Of a DNA stretch of 64,000 nt, positions 1-13,700 are shown one piece after another. The notes beneath the pieces were generated by a model. The model made no database searches. It was given only the letters and a program-made list of their open reading frames with translations, and had not been told where the DNA came from. Within the stretch, counting starts at the first letter, position 1. Each line of letters starts with the position of its first letter. Source of the DNA: Neelides folsomi (Eukaryota > Arthropoda > Collembola > Neelipleona > Neelidae); assembly GCA_034687125.1 (NCBI GenBank), contig JAQGBZ010000081.1, positions 152,151 through 216,150 of the forward strand. The letters run 5' to 3'. The position numbers were made by a program, and so were the translations under genes.

Positions 1-1566
1 AAATAAATAGTTATATATTTAAAACTAAACACGAGATCTACTAACAATAAGCAGGCTGAAGTCGAAACATTTTCCTAAATACTCGTACAAGGTTTATAGC
101 TTTGCAGATGAGTAACCGTACTAGTATTTAATATACAAATAATTTAATTTAAAGCAAGACAAATAGACAAACACGAGGCAAGCAAATATACCCCTTTTGT
201 ACTAACTAACAACCGTAATATAAAACTTAGCTCCTAATGATTATTTATTTCGCAGGGATGATCCTTTAATTGTATATCATTTAAATGTCCAACTCAAATA
301 AAGATGAACATCTTGAAAAGTCAAAAGGAATTTAGCCGTTTTTGTATGCAAACAATCTCAGAGTGCATGACAAGTATCTTTTTTAATGCATCGTTCATGT
401 TTGCTCTCGAGGGGGTTCGGAAATGTTAAATGGGATTCTCATTTAAGAAATGATGGAGGTGGAATGTTAATTTCCACAAGAACAAGGTTCACACAATCCC
501 ATTTGAAAAGACCAACTCTTCGTGAGTCATCAGAATGTCTTATAGAGATGTTTACAAATATTACGTGTATTGTAAAACGGCCAAGACATCCATTAGTCAT
601 TTGAATCATAACATAAACCTCACAAACATTAAGATGGCAAATAACAAAAGTCGTATTCTCATTAAAAAGCACTCTTATTAATGAGTCAACGAGGAACTCA
701 TGACATTTTTAGTTCTACCAATTAGCTCAAGTTCGTTGCTTGCTAAATTTCTAATAACGAGCTCTGCCAGGTCACAACAACTAGAAAGAGGAAAAATCTA
801 TACTTTACGGTCAAAGAAGGAGGTCCAATGTTTCGTTTACCTTCCATCATCATATCCTTCGCTTGAATGGATTCACAAAACAAATTTCACCCATAAGTTC
901 ATTGCTTTACAAAATTCATATATTACATAATATATAAATTGATTGTAAATCTATTTTATGATTAATTATGCAATTCTCACTAATCAATAAATATCAGATT
1001 TTTCTAACTTCTAAATTTTAATCATCTAAAATTGGTACTAATTATGTTTAGAATTTTAAATGATAAATATCGTAATTTACTTAAATGTCAATCTTCCATT
1101 TATGTGATATTTTAAGCAGGGATTTTTGAATGGCAAAAATTGTTAGAATCTGAATCAGAATAATCATATTTGTATTTATGATTATTGATTGTTAATTTGA
1201 ATACATTGGCGTAAGAGAAAAGGAATTTAAAGAATGGTGAATGAAATATATATATAATTGTTTAGTTTTTATCGTTAATTCTCAAGATAAAGAATGTGAA
1301 GAAAATAAATGTGACATATTTTTACCCAAAGATAGTAAATAGAGAGAAAAAGAATGTCAAAGAGTGCCAACATTGTCGGTTTGAAAATTGATAAAAAGGC
1401 AGGAAATGGAAGAGTATACATACTTAACACATAAATACGTACAAATGTCTAATACAAATATTTGCTAACTTTGCTCCGCTAACTACAAAGTACTTATAGG
1501 TAGGGCCGTATAAGTTAAATCTTCTTAATCATTTATTTAAATAAAAAACATGAAGTTGACTATTAC
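1..1566. other. AT-rich non-coding sequence, probably intron
   Basis: I see no supported exon or RNA gene here. The stretch follows the donor site of the Ig exon at 1567-1756 on the minus strand, so it is most simply the next intron of that gene, which continues off the left edge. Short open frames such as the one near 439-672 lack splice signals and family likeness. Confidence 0.5.
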
Positions 1567-1756
1567 CTGCTGTCCATGCCGTTCTCGATGACTCTGCCAT
1601 CAGGCCAGAACCACCTGAAGTCCGAAAGTTTCTCGACGATCTCCACGTTGGCTGTGCATTGAAAAATCGACTGTTGGCCAACAGGCACTTGATGGATTGA
1701 ATTGGACTTCTCCGGAGAAATAGTTAGAGAGTTTTTTCTTTGTCCATTTGCTAGCT
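1567..1756 (-). CDS. Immunoglobulin-domain exon of an NCAM/Fasciclin-2-like adhesion protein (partial gene)
   Basis: This 190-nt exon reads about 63 residues: a strand ending LTISPEKSNS, then VPVGQQSIFQCTANVE, a charged turn, and FRWFWPDGRVIENG. That is the B-strand Cys and C-strand Trp pattern of an Ig domain, and the order resembles the first Ig domain of NCAM/Fasciclin-2 cell-adhesion receptors (family knowledge; the exact member is inference). A pyrimidine-rich TTATTATAG acceptor precedes it and a GTAATA donor follows. It enters in phase 1 and leaves in phase 2, so the rest of the domain lies in a further exon beyond the left edge. The signal-peptide exon at 16456-16519 on the same strand ends in phase 1 and can join it in frame. 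Expected product: a secreted or membrane-anchored cell-surface protein. Confidence 0.6.
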
Positions 1757-4700
1757 CTATAATAAAAAAAATAAAGTATTGTTATTTCACCAACCACTTC
1801 CAAGTTCAAATATGTACAATGAGATTTAAATACAGTTATTCTAATAATAATGGTCCGCCTAGTTAAATATCCCCTTCCAAGATTCCTTTTCCAAATATTT
1901 ATGCAATTTTACATAATGGGTATGCAAAGTTATTGGCTGAACTCTGAACCAACAGGAGGAAAAAAAATTCTTTATGGAGAGGGTAGGAAGTGAATTGACA
2001 TCAAGAATGCGAAGACGGCTATTTGTCGGAAAGAAGGGGAAATCCCGAGGGCGTCTCAAAAGATGAAATTCTATTAATATGACTTGTACTCGTAAATCCG
2101 CCGAGATGTTCGCACTCGTCTTCCTAAAAAAATATTTACATTCTGTACTGTCGACTCTTCAAGTCAGTAATCATCATCACGAAGGCACTCATAATCCATC
2201 GAATAACTAATAACAAAGATACTTCCCGCTTTAAAAGGAAATTTTTCTCCATAAGTGCAAGGAAAGATCAAAAAACTTGGCGGCTTTCAACGAGATTCTA
2301 AAAACCTCCTTTAATAAAGACCATTTATTATTCACAAACAAACTCCATATGCTTATAGAATCACTTTTAATGATTCTCCATCGAATCTTCCCTCCAGGAA
2401 TCCCTTTTATAAAGAAGTGAAGATTGCAGGAAAGATTGTGGAAATGCCTCATAAAAATATACTCCCAAGTTTAAAAATATTTCAGAATTGAGAAAAAATA
2501 TCCATAGGAGGAAAACACATAAAGGATCAAGAAAAGTGTCATTTTTTGCTCTCCTCTGCTCGCGACGCGTCGTCTCTTGAAGAGACATTTTTAGTCGTCG
2601 GACAAGAAGGGCAGGTGACTAAACTCTTCATCTTTCAGGTCTCATAGTCATATTTGATTTGACATTCTCCTTTTGAGTGCAATAATTTAAAATGTCGCTT
2701 GACTCTCATGTTTCGAGAAGAGATGTTGGAAAGTCGAGATGAGACCTTTCGTTTCACCATGAAAAATTCACTACTCCAACTTTTCACAGTCTCACACTAA
2801 TCATGCCACTCAAAATCCGTCGACCTTTTTCACTTGGAGCAGTATGGGACCAAAGTCCTTTTCCCTTTAAACTTTCAGTTTTATTTACACAAGAATTTCA
2901 TTTAAATAATACAGGTCTCGTTTAGCTTCAAAGTTAGAACTACATAATTAAATTTGGATCAATGCGTAAAAATGAGGCTATGAAGTACAAAATTTAAAAA
3001 AAAGTCAAGCAAGAGGGCCGAGGTACGGTAAACACATAAAGCGGGAATGCGATATCGTTCCTCGTGGCATAAAAGATGATAACAAGCGTTCAAAAGATTT
3101 CTTCACGATCCCATTTTGGAAACAAGGGTGATTCAGCTCGGCCTTTCTTCTTAAGCTCATTCATTTGTCCACGAGCGGAGGAGATTGTCACTTAAACTCT
3201 CCTAAGAATATTGCTTAAGTGGAGTGAAATGGGCAAATCCTTTTATAAAAAGACTTTCAGACTCCCGTTGTCGTATTGTGTCAAAGCCGAGACCTTTGGA
3301 CTCGCCTCTCGCTAATGTTTTACAAACCATGAAATACGTTTAAGCCTTTGGAAGGGAAATTGCCGAGTCACAAGTCCCACAGAAGGAGATTCGTCCCACA
3401 TGGATCACCCAAATGACCGTATCATGTAATCCGGGATCTGAGGAAGGAAAGAGGGAGGGGGAGTGAGGGAAGATAATGGCAGGGTGAACGCTTAAGGTGG
3501 AGGGGTTCCCGGGAAAAAAGACAATGTGGAGGTCAATCAGGAGGGGAAGAAATGGGGAACATATCATCTAAACAAACAGCATGTGAACCGGCCGCCGAAA
3601 TGGTCAGAAGAGATAAGGGAAGGAAATGATCGAGATCAAACAATCCATAAAACTTTCTTCTCCTCGAACCCATAAAAATGAACGTGTAGGAGAGAACTCC
3701 CTTGTTTTGAGTGATCCCAGCCAACACATAAATCTCGTCTAGAGATATCATCTTCATCCGTCCCTACCAATATTCCCCTTTTAAAACTACATAACGAACA
3801 AGAGGTCTTTTTATAGACCAATATGAAGACCCGAGGTCCAACGATGCAATCAAACCATCAATTATAAATTTCCAACCACATGTTTCCTATAATAATAATT
3901 TGACTCCCTCTCATATTTCTATTTATTGTCTCGCTTATCTTTTGTTGTCCTTCCTAAACACCCCTCTCTTGTGACTCAGTATTTAATTCAATAGAAAAGT
4001 AAATTTTTAAATTGCTCTATTTGAAAAAAGGGGTTGCATTAAGGGCTAAAGCGGCTTACAACACCAAGAACAATAAAAGCTGCTCTATCAATCACTAATA
4101 AAACCGAATCGATGTTCGTACATTGTGGAGGAATGGGAGTCTGGAGAAATAGAATTCGAACTGCCTCATTTGAAATAGCAATAAAAAGAGAAAGGGGGAT
4201 GAGTTGTAGAAGCATGAGGATGGGAGTCACATAAGTTTTCCTTAGGTCGACTCGGGTCAACTGTAGGGTCTGGAGTAATTTTCTCCCCAACAAACATTCG
4301 AGAGGACCGGGAGTTGTGTTCTAATCTTTCGGAGAGTGCAACAGACACGGCGGCCCAAATCCTCTCCCTCCCTTTTATTTTTATATATTCTCAAAACACT
4401 TTCGAAAAAAGGAAGGGAGGGACGAAGGTAATGGATTCTGGTACTTATTTACGCGGAAATGCGGGTTTCCAACTACCCGCATTCTCCCGAAAATCTAATT
4501 CTCTTGAATATAATAGAGGAGAGCTTTTCAATTCCCCTTCAACTTTTAATAGTCATCTTCATCCTAGATCCGCGACCAGGCTTACCATTCGGAGATATGC
4601 CGGGCTGAGCCCAAGATTATGAACTTGTTTGTTTAGCGAGTTTTCTCATCAGCCGTCGCGTCGTCGTCATCCTCTTCAAAATTACTATCATTACCATCCG

Positions 4701-7700
4701 AAGGGAACGAAAAGGAGATGATGGAAATAATTATTACGGCGTGGAATTTATTTGGCTCGAGAACTTCGACCTTCTTCCTCTCTCTCCCCATCCTTCAACC
4801 TAATTTGTCCAAATGAGACGGAGACAAGGCAGAGAGCAAATCGCCCATCTCGTAAGCCCTTGGAGACAAAAAAATCGGTTCGAGTAGGGTTCTGAGGAAA
4901 CGGATGTTCTTCACTCTGTTGCCTCACTCGAAAAGCTCTTCTAGCTGTGTCCAATTTTTAATGCTTTCACATTTCACTCTGCCCCGTCACCAACTCCGAC
5001 GAAGGGGAGAGGAAGTCTTTATGAGCCACTCACATTATTCACCCTGGTTCGAAACTCTCCCCTACAATTTCCTGTGAATCCGAAGAGTTTGTTTAGGATA
5101 CGAGGTTCGTTTGAGTAAAAGTCATTTGAGCCAACCGTTTCCTCCTTTAACCATTCATTTCACGTATTATTAAATGATTAAAGAGCCTCGAGGCTCCCCC
5201 GTCCCTTATAACGACAGGTTGGCTCTCGACTACCTCAATCCACCGTATTTTCCCATACAGCCCTAAATTAGTTCCTGTTCAACAAAACCAAAGATTGAGT
5301 TATTCCGGAAATTAAAAAGTCTCTGCTCTTTTTCACACGTTTCTCTCCAACCACTCTTTGCATACATCCCACTTTTCCCACAATTCCCAGAGACAAAAGA
5401 GATGAGAAAATGCGTTAAACTTGATTCCTTCGACAGTAATCGACAAGGAGAGTATTAAAGAGGTGTTTTATAGAGTTATAACAGGCTCATACAATAAACT
5501 GTCACAAACCCAGGCGGTCGATTCGCTTATACCTAACATTCATTGCCTATCGATTGCTCTCCAACTGGCAGTCATTTCAAGTTATATGGTTTAATTATGT
5601 AAAATAGGGTTCTAAAACTTTGTATTTCCACTATTTAGAGAGAAAAATGAAGAATTGCGTGAGTTGGATTGGAAGAGACTTGGGAGCTTTAATGAAAGGA
5701 ATTTGTCAAGAGGAATCTAATTATCGGAAAAAACTTATTACAACCCTCGATCCTCTCTTGGAACAAGGAGAGATACATGCGAAAGATACGCATAATCAGT
5801 TAGGAGTACATAATAGGGAATTGAGAGAGAATGGGGGAGTTTTTAATGGGACTCATTAAGTATGGCCATGGGGGCTTTAATTATTTTATCTGCTCTTTCC
5901 GTGTCTTTGACAAATATTGAAATAATAGAAATGCCCTCACTGTCATCATGTGATGAAGAGGGGACTTGAAGAGGTCACAAGATGGATGAGGTCTTCAAAT
6001 TCCTCCGAGGTCGGGGTTCGTGAGTGACGAAAAGTAATTAGAGTAATGGGAGATGTGAAGGCATGCGAAATTTACTCTCCTCCTCAATTTCCGCCTAATG
6101 ACTTTGACCATTACTCACCCCAGGAACGAGATAGTACATAGTTAAACTCCCATTGGTAGTGTATGGATAATATGTATGGAAAAGGAAAGAAGGATATTCC
6201 TCGTAGTAAAATCTCTTGTTACTTTCATACACTCCCGAAATTTCCCTTTTTCTTCCAGAGCCGGAATCCGGGACGAGTGATCAATAGAGGAATGAAATGG
6301 ACGGCTCCTTCAACTTTGAAAAGGCCTTGCCCTACATAAGGATTAAAACCCGAGCGGAAGTGGTGGAGTCAAAACGAAGGAGTCTAATGACCAACGAAAT
6401 AGACTTTGGCCAAACTTTATAAATCCTTCTTTAAAAACCTCATTTCGTATTCTTCATTTCCGTGTCAGACGGGACTTGATCCTTCTATGTTCTCATTATA
6501 TGAAACGGCTACAAACTGGGGCCGTAAGTCATAAAAACGAAGATTGTCAAAACTTCCACGATTCGCCCAATGTCATAATAAGAAGTACCATATTCCATGA
6601 ATTTTACATTCCCAGGCATAAAGTGACGAATACGTGAGGAATAGTATAGAGTATATTAATAAGAAAGTTACAATACAGTATTTAACTACTGTAACTACTT
6701 CCATGCATAACAAAGGGCATAAAAAATTTGCCTGTCACCCTTTGAAACAAATGTGTAGGAACCGGCAGTTTGGGCGATTACTTCCATTGAAACCTTTTTA
6801 CTTTCTTCAAAAGTGATCCCTAAAGACGAAGAAGCCTGTTAGTAAATCCTGGATGAAAATCTAGAAAAACAACTAGGAATAGAGGAGTTCAAAGGAGAAT
6901 GTCAAATAGTGTAAATAATGCATTTCAAAAAGATAAGTTCCATCCGAGCACAAAGGGAATTTCTACTAATGGGGAGGGAAAAGTACAGATCTGTAATAAT
7001 CCTCATTTAGGTTCCCTTTAAAACGTGTCAATCGAATGAAATCCCCCCTTTATTGAGAGGTTTGTGAGAGATGGGAGAGATTGGATTGACGAGTCTTCCA
7101 CTTATAGAATCTCCCACACCAAAACACATTACTCCCCATTTCCATAACGCACGCAGACACCTAGAATGAACCCAAAGCTCCCGGTTTGTCATTATGGGTT
7201 TTGAGAAGGAATCAATGTAGGAGTGGGGGTCAAAATGCGACCATCTGCTTCATCCCTATAGACCCCTTTTCACTTTTAACACTCACTTTTGGGACACGGA
7301 AGGACTCAATCAAATTCAGGATCTTCACAGACTGAGAGTCTGAACGAGGGCAAAATTCCATTCAAGACTTGATGGCCCACATGAGGAGGCTTCAAAAAGG
7401 TGTTTACATCTTTTGACAACCCCATGCTAAGTTTCAAAGGACGCGTCGCCTCGACCCTTATGGATTAAACTGACAGTTCATCAAGGACTTTCAATAAGCT
7501 ATAAATCCATTCACTCAAAACAACTCAAAACTGCCAAATCACATTTTGCAAAAGATTCAATCAATTATTAAATCCATTTCATAAATTGTACAAACACATT
7601 TCATGTCCATGTTTCTTCTCCCTACAACCCCCTTGTTCTTCTAACTTATTGCACAGCAAGGAGAAAATTGATTTTACATAATCAAGTTGAAAAAAACCTT

Positions 7701-10700
7701 TTTTACAACTTGAATATTAATATCCTTATATAAAACTCAGACGGACGTTGGAGAATGAACAAGTTATGTTTATTAGGATACAAGCAATGAACATGGAAAA
7801 TCAAATAAGCTTTTACGAGTCACAAAGAACATTAAAGAATTACAAAAAAATTCCCAGGTCTAATAGATGGTACATGTTGTTTTTGATCGTTGAAGTCGTC
7901 GTGTATGTAAATGGTGATGCATATTTATGCAACGTCTTGCAGGTGATTCACATTAATACAAACTTGTCCTAACTTCGCCCTTCGACGCCCATCTCTTTGA
8001 ACAAAGCACTTTGTATTCACCTCGCAGAGACATTGGGAAGAGTAAAGAGGGACTCGCGGGCTGAACATGTCGGAACATCTGGGCCATCAAGAATGAAAGA
8101 TCATTTAAGTTGGGAACCTTTAAAGGAAGATAATTTTGGCCCTACTGTCTTATCTTCTTTCTCGAGTTGATCTTTCCTAATTAGGCCGAGCGGGGAATCT
8201 CATTAGAGGCTCAATCAAAGGATCTTATCTCAAAATTCGGATGAATACACAGAAAGGAGTTAAGAAAAATCCTACAAAACATTTTCACCGAGAGAATTCA
8301 CACGGTGAGGTTGGATCGTTTTGCGTTGCATCAAACAATGCATCAAACAATGTCTTGTTTGGCATAATTCTGATTTAAAAGAATAAAGCTTCTTGTCTGT
8401 GTTTTTGATATTGCATTGACTCTCACAAAAAAGTTACATGAGATGAGTAATTTGATACATGAGTTCATTATACGAACTTGGTAATGAAACAAATATACTA
8501 CATACAATTAGAGTTCAAGTACAAAGGCATTAACTGAACAAAGAACAAACAAAGGAATTGGAAAATTAATAATGTTTAATTTGTGGGTGGAGAAAATTAA
8601 AGAATATATCAACTCCTGCGTTGACTTTTAAATTGCTTGCCTATTGTCAATTACATAAATGAAAAGGAACAACATCCCCCCAAAAGCTTTAAAAAGTATA
8701 ATAGAAAAATTACCTTTAAGGTTTCTAAAAAAATTACCCAAAATAAATACAGAAAAAGTATCTTACAAATCATTATTTTGAGCTATAGAATTCTTCTCTA
8801 TTGACTCTCTTAACCGAATCAAAATATATTTTTAGAGATGATAATTTGAAAAGTGGAAGCGAGTTCCCAGTCCTTGTATCTCGTGTCGAATCTCTTGAAA
8901 TGCCCTTTTGAACCCTTCAATCACGCCATGGTGAGATGGGAGCAAAAAAATAATATCCTTTCTATTTTCCTCTCTAAACTTAAGCCCATTGGTGGAAGGG
9001 ATAAAAAATCCGAGAGGGTTGAATGGTAAGACCCATCCATTTTTCTCACCAATTCAAATATACACCAAAAGGATGATCTTAATACTTCACCTACTTTGTT
9101 CCCTTTGAAGAGAGGAATCATCAATCATTATCCTCCGATCCTCTCCAATTCATCACATCACGAGTAATTTTAAACTCACACGCCTCTCAATTCCTCAATA
9201 GCCATAACATTCGTCCGTAACTGCCAAATCCATTCATTAATTAATTCAAACACGTTTTCACCAAAAGGAAATTATAGTACTATGAGTCCCAATTCAAATT
9301 CTGCTGGTTTTTTCCTCCCAACTAAATAATAACGAGGAGTTGGAACAGATTACACACGTATTTACCAAGTCTCAGTATTTGTTATCTAATTTCAAATTGT
9401 TTACGTCAAAAGTAAAGGAACGATGAGAGAAATGTAAAAAGAGCTTCTTCCCATCCCCACAAAAACAACGAGCACTAATTGAAGGATTGCGTGGGTTCAT
9501 GCCAACTTATATTTGTCACAGTGGGATCAATGCCATTTGAAGGAGAAGCATAGGAAGAAAACTTCTGTCTGGATTTCTCAGTGTGTTTCTGCCAATGAGC
9601 CGAGGGATAACCTTATTATTCTATCTTACTGACATGAGGATATTTACGTAAGGAGGATGGAATGCATAGCACTAAATTCGCCCATTGTTAACGACCAACA
9701 CACCACATACGTGTAATATCTGTACATACAATATGTGTACATGTGTGTGTTTTAGATGTCTGTGGTGGCGAGCCATAGACCCCATTCTTCTTCATGGTAT
9801 GTCAAGGCGAGAATTGGAGAAGAGGAAAATCGGTGAGTGTTGAAATCTCAACAATCATGACAATCAACAAGCTTATCTCCCCCAGCTTCCCGATACATAC
9901 AATCACAAACTCCTATTATGTATCATGGACCCTATCGAAGGAGATTTTATTCCACAACAGACGATTCGACTCAATTTCCAAGTAAATCACACTTCATTTA
10001 AATAAAGGAGTTTCCTTCAAAGGGAGTTTATTTACTGCTGACTGCTCCAATGTGCAGTCGTTCCATTCAACCATATGATTTGAGTGATACGAGCTGAATG
10101 TCTCTTCTCCCCTATCATTTGGAAAGTAATAAACAAGGAAATGAGAATTGAACAAATTAGTATTCTTCAATTCACTCACGGCAACCATGAATATAAATCT
10201 GGGGATCATTGAGGCATTGGAAGTCGGGGAAGACAACGGCGGCGAGGCTTGAGGGGAAAAGGTAATGTCTACATGTGTAACCTCCGGATTGCCGACCGAG
10301 AGAGACAAAGTGAGGAGAGTCTCATTAGAAGTCATCGTAGCGGAAAGTCGTATGGTTGGCCGGGAGCCGGCCTTTGCTGCGATATGACATTCGGGAAGTA
10401 AGCTATTCATGACGGAGATTCGAAAGGGGCATTCGTGTCTAATCAGCATGGAAGGAGGAGAAAAATAAATAGTGAGTGGTTGCAGGAGAACCGCGGTGGA
10501 TCCGCCGCGTCACTCTCCGCGTATCCGATCCCTATCCTTTTGTCCATGGGGCTTCACCAATACGTGAAACCACCAGGAGCCCGCAATGAAGTCTTATCAT
10601 GTTTGCCTTCCGTATTTTGTGGCCGCCACCCAAAACTCCGGTACGGTTCCAATCTTCCGCCTTCTTTGTTTAAACTCGACAGCCAACAGCTCAAAGGCAT

Positions 10701-13700
10701 TCATCAAAATTGGACCAATTTGAGGCTTTGCCCCCCTTCCACATGTGTTTTCCCTCTCAACGAAGAGAGAAGAGGGAGAGTCGTAGTTAAAACTTAAATG
10801 GTAAGTACGAACACGATGCCGTGTTCGGAGGACATCTTTCCTACACGCAACTCCTCAACGACTCCACCACTCCTCGTCCCTCTTAAATGAGAGAGATTAG
10901 ATAAGTTCTCTCTACCTTTTCCCCACCGCTCCCGTGTATTCATTTACCTTCACCAGCCCGATGATAGGCATCTTCAAATGAAAAATTGAACATGAGTTGA
11001 TTATCTTGAACAGAAAACACCCACCGTTCAGTATTGCCGAACTGATAGAAATCGCCCCTTTTGACATCTTGTTCATAACTCTCATGACACGAATTTAGGA
11101 AAATTCTTTTTTTCCTCTCGCAGCCACCCGCCACCAAAGTCTTTCCGCTTGTAAACATGCAGCCCATATAGGGAAAAACGTGCACTCTGCAGATTATGAT
11201 AATTATGCATGGGCTGGTCTAATATTTTATGTATACCATAAAACAAAAACATTACTTAATTGTGGTTATGCAGCACTTTTCGGCTTAATAGCCGAATCAT
11301 TTATGAATCAATGTATCCGAAGGTAAACTTGAAAGTAAAAATTAAAAACACTAGCCTAATCCCATCGTCAAATGTTTTTAAAACCGTCTACCCTTAATAA
11401 ACAAATAAATCATAAACTGGCGAAATTGTAACATTATGTTCCCTTCCAGAAAAACTGTATATCATTCATGTGTCGTCGTGATGAAAGAGAAGGAAACACT
11501 GGAGACGACACTAATAGTTTAAATTCAATTACAAAACAAAATTTATTAGAAGAGGGCCTTTAAACTGCGAGTGTCATTCATCTTTTAAAAACAAATAATT
11601 ATATTTACAATCCAGCGGTTAACAAATGGACTCATGGAGTGAAGGCCAGTTTTTTAAAAGGCAAAGAATAGGCCGCAAATGAACCATTGGAAAATGTTTT
11701 CCTTCATTCGGATGCAGATGAAGAGGGGAGCATTAGCTTTGTCGAGGAACGGAATCTTTTCTTCATGCGGTTTGGAATAAAAGGGTCATTACCAAATGGG
11801 ATCCAGGAAGAGATCCGCGAGGGTCGCGGAGTGAAGGGAAAGTAATAATAGTCATAGGGGAAGCTCCGCCTCGAGATTCATCTGCAGGAGGAGGAGAAGC
11901 TGACAATGCAAAGGAATTATTATTGCTGACAACCTTTTCGGCTTCCCCAGGTCCCCACGGCGTCCCCAACAAAAGGCGTGCGGACAAGCCATAGAGGAAT
12001 AGAAAGAATGTCTCCCTTCATGTATTACCTTACTAACTATAACTGGGAATCGATATCCTATAGCATTATTAACCCTCGGAACAAATTAAACTCCCAATCC
12101 CCCTCCATAACTAAATTATACGCAGAGGGAGGAGAGATATGTTTATTATTAGTTAAATAATCGGACCTCAATTTAATCCTCCGTCGAGCAGAAGGCCCGC
12201 GGCTCATTATTGTATTTGTATTTCCCCCTCCCCCTTAAATCGTGGAAGGAAGTGAACGATAAATTACAACTAATAACAACGTGACTACGGTGAACAATTA
12301 AGCTTAATTTCATTCGCTGAGGCTATTGATTGCTTATTATTGGACATTATCATTATTGATTTTAATATTCTCTTCAAAACGGAGATTGTTCAGGAGCTGA
12401 GGATAATCATTGTCATTACTAAATTAAGCCCTTCATGTCTAATCAAGTGATCTCATTGTTTACTAAATATATCAATACTTGGAATAGTCCATCCATTCAC
12501 CGCCTCTGATGACTTCATGTTTAATATTTAACTAATGATTATTGATTAAGATAATGATTGATAAGCATGTACTAATAGAAGCTGGATATATTGAAAGAAA
12601 TGGATAAAGCCATTGTCGGTGTCCGATGAGTCAATAGGGAAGAAAATGAATTGAATCCATCCGACACGAATATTAAATATCATGGAGCGAAGTACAAGGG
12701 AAAAGGCCGGAAGCTTAAATAAAAAATCTCCCATGACTTTTTCTGACATTGACGAAAATGGTGAAATGTAATTATTTATTAGTACGATCCATAATGAATT
12801 ATTGGAGGAGCAAATATTATGTATAAGGAAAGAGGAAATTATGCACCATTACCTCACCAAGTTTAGGGAGAGGTGAAGTGGATTTAAATCAAGAGTGAAG
12901 AGAAAATGTTCGGTAGTGGAGTCCCACGCAGAGTCAAGCCATTTTGACAAATGAAAGGAGCCACAGAGAACAGTTGCTCGGGAAAAGAACCATTATTTCA
13001 CAGGTTCGTCTCTTCCAGCTACCACCACTTCCATTGTCTTTTTCCAGTTCAACCCCCGAAATGCTCTCCTATTTAGTTGGCCATGTAAATACAGCATAAT
13101 ATTGTACGAGTACTCGTATTTATGAAGAAAATCATACACAGCATGGCGCTTCCTATTAATCCCTCCTTCCATTTCCCCACCTATTGAGTGCATCTAAGGG
13201 AAGTCGGGAGGGATGGTAAAAGGACGTGATTTAATTCATCAGACCCCATATGCCTCCCAACATGTGGACCTAAACAAGGAATATGGTTATTATCGAAGGA
13301 AAAACACATCCATTAGCGTTTATTGCCAAGCCCTGGGATAGGATTTCGCCTTCTCATCAAATTACTTCTGGCTCCTTGAGCATCCACATCCATCACTCAG
13401 AGACCATACATGTTCATGAATAGCAGACAGGTGGGGCAGAGGAGGATTCATCATCCCAATCCGCACTAATTGTCATTGGCCCTGCTTGACTCCAAATCCT
13501 CGACCTCGGAACTCCTCGAATTCTACACGGCCCATCGAGCGGAATGAAAAAAAAATGAATAAAAGTCCTGAATAAAAGTGTATCAAAATGTTTAAGGGAA
13601 CAAAAGACGATACAGAAAACAGGAATGTTGTGTTCGAGCAGGTGTGAATGGCATGGTGGAGAAAAGGAAACCGGGCGGGGTTCAACTTGTGACACTTTCT

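Noticed and set aside
4314-4622. Plus-strand open frame of 102 codons
   Set aside because: Lies in the long intron, with no domain or splice support.
5620-5859. Plus-strand open frame of 79 codons after an acceptor-like CTATTTAG
   Set aside because: The protein looks plausible but matches nothing I know, and no donor or partner exon is visible.
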